From Blastomyces gilchristii SLH14081 (Eukaryota; Ascomycota; Eurotiomycetes; Onygenales; Ajellomycetaceae), in contig NW_003101680.1 of NCBI RefSeq assembly GCF_000003855.2, positions 3,353,753-3,417,752 on the forward strand: a DNA stretch of 64,000 nt, given 5' to 3'. The first letter of the stretch is position 1, and every line of letters starts with the position of its first letter. The position numbers and the translations under genes are program-made. Under the pieces are notes generated by a model. The model ran no database searches. It saw nothing but the letters and a program-made list of their open reading frames with translations, and was not told the origin of the DNA. Of the stretch, positions 60,530-64,000 are shown in pieces.

Positions 60530-61640
60530 GAAGACACTCAATGATCTGTTAGATAAGAGATTTATATATGTTAGTAACTCTCTCACTGCAGCTTCTATTT
60601 CATTTACAAAGAAGTCAGATGAAGAACTCTGATTCTGTGTGAACTACTGAGATCTGAACAGATTGATAAAGAAAGATTAATATTTCTTATCTCTTATCAA
60701 TGAAACTCTAGCATGAATCAGATGAGCTCAATGATTTATAAAGTTAGATATTATCACTGTGTTTCATAAGATCTGCATCACTGAAGAAGATGAGTGACTT
60801 ATAGTATTCTGAACATGATATAACCTGTTTGAATGAGTAGTCACACTCTTTGAACTAGCTAACACTCTCAGTACATTTCAGAAGTATATTAACTAAGCAC
60901 TCTGAGATTTTCTTGATAAATTCATATCTGCATATCTTGATAACATTCTCATCTTCACTGATGAATTCAGGAAAGAATATCAAGAACATGTGTGAAGGAT
61001 ATTACAACAGTTATAAGAAGTAGAACTACTGATAGATATTGATAAGTATGATTTTAAAGTTAAGAATATCAAGTATCTGGGTTTTATTATAGAAGCTGAT
61101 AAAGAAATTCAAATGAATTCTGAGAAGATCTCTGTCATTCTTGAATGAGAAGCTTCATATACTGTGAAAGATGTATGAAGCTTCATTGAATTTACTAACT
61201 TCTATTAATGATTTATATGAAACTTCTCAGATATTATGATATCACTTACAGAACTTACTAAGAAGAACTCAGTATTTCAATAATTAGCAGACACTGAAGC
61301 TGCATTTACACAGATGAAGAAGATGTTCATTAATATCTCTCTACTGATAATATTTGATTCTGATTATAAGACAGTTGTTGAAGCTGATTTCTCTGACTAT
61401 ATAATAGAAGAAGTGATATTATAATATAATGATGAAGATGTTCTATAATCATGTGTCTTCATATTTAAGAAACTGAGTCTCACTGAATGCAATTATGAGA
61501 TCTATGACAAGAAACTTCTCATAATTATACACTATTTAGAAGAATAAGACTCTGAACTCTGAAGTGTCTTTGAATTAGAGATAGTCACAGATCATAAGAA
61601 TCTCAAATACTTCACAACTATCTGTAAACTCACTGAATGA
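60530..61640 (+). pseudogene. K2 reverse transcriptase and RNase H
   Basis: In order: RFIYVSNSLTAASISFTKKS, (F)CVNY.DLN.L.KKD.Y.LSLINE, FIKLDIITVFHKICITEEDE, LFE.VVTLFELANTLSTFQ, then the catalytic box AYLDNILIFTDE (about 60930-60962; second Asp to Asn). RNase H: FDSDYKTVVEADFSDYIIEE (about 61351-61410), then DHKNLKYFTT. Stops lie at Trp and Arg positions. Clear Ty3/gypsy pol. Confidence 0.9.
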
Positions 61641-61699
61641 CAGATGTGATAATCTGAGTTCTTAAGCTGCTTTTATTTTACAATACACTATCATTCTGG

Positions 61700-63200
61700 C
61701 AGCTAGAACTTGATAACAGATGCTCTCTTATGATGAGAGCAAGATATATCATCTGATATAATAAATACTCATTGAATGAACTGAGAGCATCAGCTCTTGA
61801 ATCTGAAGATACTAGTTGATCAAGATGAAACAGCTCATAGTACTATACATGCTTCTCTGATTAGAACTGTCACTGATATCTTAACTTCTTCTAAACTTAC
61901 ATTAGATGAGCTATGATATACAGCAGCTTAAACTGATGAACTTCTTCAAACACTCACTGAAGCAGTATGTTAAGAAGTACTCTGATTTCTCTCAGAACTA
62001 CATATAAGAACTGATATCTCAGAATATTTAATTAATGATAATAACACTCTATGATTCTGTGAACAATGCTGAGTCTCTCACTTCAAATTCTTATACACTT
62101 GAATAATGCAAGAGATGTATGATTCATGTATAACTAATTATTCAGATTATAAATAACTGTATAGAATAATCTTCTAAGAGTTCTACTGATCTAAGATATT
62201 AAATAGTATCAGATACTTTGTCTGAAACTATAATTACTGTTCTTCTATTATTTTATGAAAGAACTGTAGAAAAGATCTATTGAAATCACTTAATATCTCT
62301 AATAGAATCTGATGAGATATAGTAATTGACTTCACTATTAATCTATCTAAGAGTAAGAGTTATAGAAACATTCTGATCATTGTGAATTAATTGAGCAAAG
62401 ATATAATATTGAAATCTTATAATAAGATGAATACTGAATAAGTCACTGAAGCTTTTCTACAGAGTCTGTTCTATCAGATACATGAATTACTGAGCTCTAT
62501 AGTATTAAATTAAGACTGTCAATTTGTGAGTACTCTCTGAACAAGAATCTGTCAAGTTCTTAAGATTATATACTATCTGTCAACTGTCTATCACTTTAAG
62601 ACTGATAATACATCAGAACAGATAATTCAGACTGTGAAGAATTATCTCTGTAAGTTCTGTAATTACTTATAAGATAATTGATATAATCTTCTTCTATATG
62701 CAGAGGTTACTATCAATGATTAAGATATTATTTTAACAGATATAAGTCTGTTCTTTCTTACATATAATTATCATATAAAGGTGTTAGATCTTCTAGAGAT
62801 TACACAGTTTATACTGAATCTCTGCAGTTTAATTCAGATTATCAATAATATAGTAATAAACCTCTGAGATGTCTGTGATTGAGCAGAGATCTTTATAGCA
62901 ACTGTAAAACAAGATTAAGAGAATTAAATTAATATTCACTGAGACTCTGCTGAATAATATAAAATAGAAGATCTGATATAATTGAATTTTAAGAATATAC
63001 AAATTATATATTCATCTTATACACTGAATTATCATCATGTCAGGTATAAAGTGATAGAGATTCTAAGTAGTCATAACTACTGTCTTAACACATTATCAGA
63101 GATTTATAATGTATTTTATACAAGCTTACTCTGTTATACTGTCACTGATTTATTCTCTTCTCAGCTGACTTCTGACTGACAGTTATCAGATATCATAGAA
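61700..63200 (+). pseudogene. K2 integrase and C-terminal tail
   Basis: The core is recognisable by VIDFTINLSKSKSYRNILII (about 62320-62375) and LSKDIILKSY. Further blocks are damaged. The C-terminal open stretch 62982-63179 reads NFKNIQIIYSSYTLNYHHVR, LNTLSEIYNVFYTSLLCYTV and TDLFSSQLTSD, the conserved tail after integrase in this group (H-x-K-Y, GIHxVFHVSLL, TDPxPSQ). No chromodomain seen. Confidence 0.83.
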
Positions 63201-63380
63201 GAAGATAATGAGCTTGAGTGAGAGATTGAGAATATTCTTAATAAGAGATCTCACAGCTGCAGCTGATAATATCTCATGAAATAAGTTAACTATAATTAAC
63301 TGATCTGAACTCTGAGTTTCATATTATCTGAAACAGCAGTTCTTGACTGATGAGAACTGCTTCTGAAAGAAAAGAACTAA

Positions 63381-63725
63381 TGTGATAAGCTGTGCCTGAT
63401 CAATCATATAGACTATTCTGTTACACTTCATAGATTCTTCTGTTCCACTCTTGAACATGTACACTCTGATTCTCAGCCATTCCTGATCACTGATTCTCAG
63501 CTGTCATGAACATGTATGTTCCAATCACCGATCCTCGGCTGCTATGAATGCGCATATATTCTTCCACCCCGAAGCTCCACCGCGTACATCACCACATACA
63601 TGTATAAATATTCATCTCAATCACTGATTCTCATACTTTCTCTTTCTTTCCTTCTCTAACATTTTTCTCTTTGTTATATAAGACCTATAATATTATACCG
63701 CTCTATTCAGCGTAGGCCTCTTACA
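63381..63725 (+). repeat. K2 3' LTR (345 bp)
   Basis: TGTGATAAGCTGTGCC to GGCCTCTTACA. The start is more mutated than the 5' LTR (GGCGGGC to GATAAGC), while the end is cleaner. Confidence 0.92.
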
Positions 63726-63730
63726 ACACT

Positions 63731-64000
63731 CAATAATCTATTGAATAAAGAATTCATATGTGTTAACAACTCTTTTGCTGCAGTCTCTATTCTTTTTGCA
63801 AAGAAATCAGATAAAGAACTCTGATTCTGTATGAATTATTAAGAATTGAATAGATTAATGAAGAAGAACTGTTATTCTTTATCTCTTATCAATGAAACTC
63901 TAGCTTGTATTGAACAAGCTCAATAATTTATAAAGTTAGATGTTATTATCATGTTTTATAAGATTCACATCACTGAAGAAGATGAGTGACTTACAGTATT
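63731..64000 (+). pseudogene. K1 reverse transcriptase N-terminus
   Basis: Resumes K1 after K2. Reads SLLNKEFICVNNSFAAVSIL then FAKKSDKEL.FCMNY.ELN.L and FIKLDVIIMFYKIHITEEDE, parallel to K2 60540-60800. Cut by the window edge. Confidence 0.85.

Larger units (their letters stand above)
57961..63725 (+). mobile_element. K2: full-length Ty3/gypsy element nested in K1
   Basis: LTRs 57961-58305 and 63381-63725 (345 bp each), flanked by a perfect 5-bp duplication acact (57956-57960 and 63726-63730). Order: gag, protease, RT, RNase H, integrase, post-integrase tail, purine-rich GAAAGAAAAGAACTAA, 3' LTR. It resembles the gypsy group of Eurotiomycete fungi with RT starting LDKRFIYVSNSLTAASISF. Its insertion splits K1 inside the protease-RT linker. 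Inactive. Confidence 0.94.
55528..64000 (+). mobile_element. K1: Ty3/gypsy element, interrupted by K2, runs out of window
   Basis: 5' LTR at 55528-55878, 5' interior to 57960, then interrupted by K2 (TSD acact) and resuming at 63726 with the RT N-terminus. It truncates G3 at its left side; the 3' LTR lies beyond the window. The gag-side region lacks 134 bp present in K2 (59198-59331). Stops throughout; the interior is almost free of CC, GG and CG apart from a patch near 56795. Confidence 0.88.

Noticed and set aside
5600..64000. Classical CpA-directed RIP
   Set aside because: CA and TG steps remain common, whereas CC, GG and CG are missing; the classical product bias toward TA at the expense of CA does not fit.

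Overview
This window looks like nuclear DNA of a filamentous ascomycete. Two genes with short GT-AG introns occupy the first 5 kb. From about 5.2 kb to the end it is a very AT-rich, heavily mutated block of nested transposons. That two-compartment style resembles the repeat-rich isochores known from Onygenales such as Blastomyces and its relatives, but the species assignment is inference; no marker gene here settles it.

The gene region (1-5,230) has normal base composition. It carries the 5' part of a charged coiled-coil protein gene (minus strand, 3' end outside the window) and a complete three-exon gene for prefoldin subunit 1 (minus strand). About 3 kb without a supportable gene separates them.

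The repeat block can be taken apart by its target-site duplications (TSDs). The oldest layer is three minus-strand Ty3/gypsy relics, here called family G (G1 from 7,094; G2 25,880-41,399; G3 45,845-55,527). G1 is interrupted by a 5'-truncated LINE (10,080-12,766) and by a complete plus-strand chromovirus-type gypsy element, family H (13,975-23,664). H carries two SINEs, a 506-bp MITE and an unclassified 1.17-kb insert. G2 and G3 each contain a full-length minus-strand Ty1/copia element (27,537-33,213 and 49,151-54,911). From 55,528 a third gypsy family, K, begins: K1 is split by a complete nested copy, K2 (57,961-63,725, TSD acact). Fragments of K (41,400-43,202) and a second LINE piece lie between G2 and G3.

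Two families of short elements recur. One is a 506-bp terminal-inverted-repeat element with six copies, all exactly 506 bp and all with 8-bp TSDs. The other is a tRNA-headed SINE with three copies, 13-14 bp TSDs and a (TAA)n tail. The last 30 nt before the SINE tail fold into a hairpin with the same layout as the LINE 3' hairpin but with different paired bases. This suggests that the LINE mobilised the SINE.

The retroelement interiors have almost lost the dinucleotides CC, GG and CG while keeping CA and TG. This is a C-to-T hypermutation signature unlike classical CpA-targeted RIP. Trp codons have become stops, and RT catalytic YLDD/YVDD boxes have become YLNN, YLDN or YVND. LTR ends, the younger MITEs and the SINE heads keep their CC, GG and CG. 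No element in the window looks able to move by itself.
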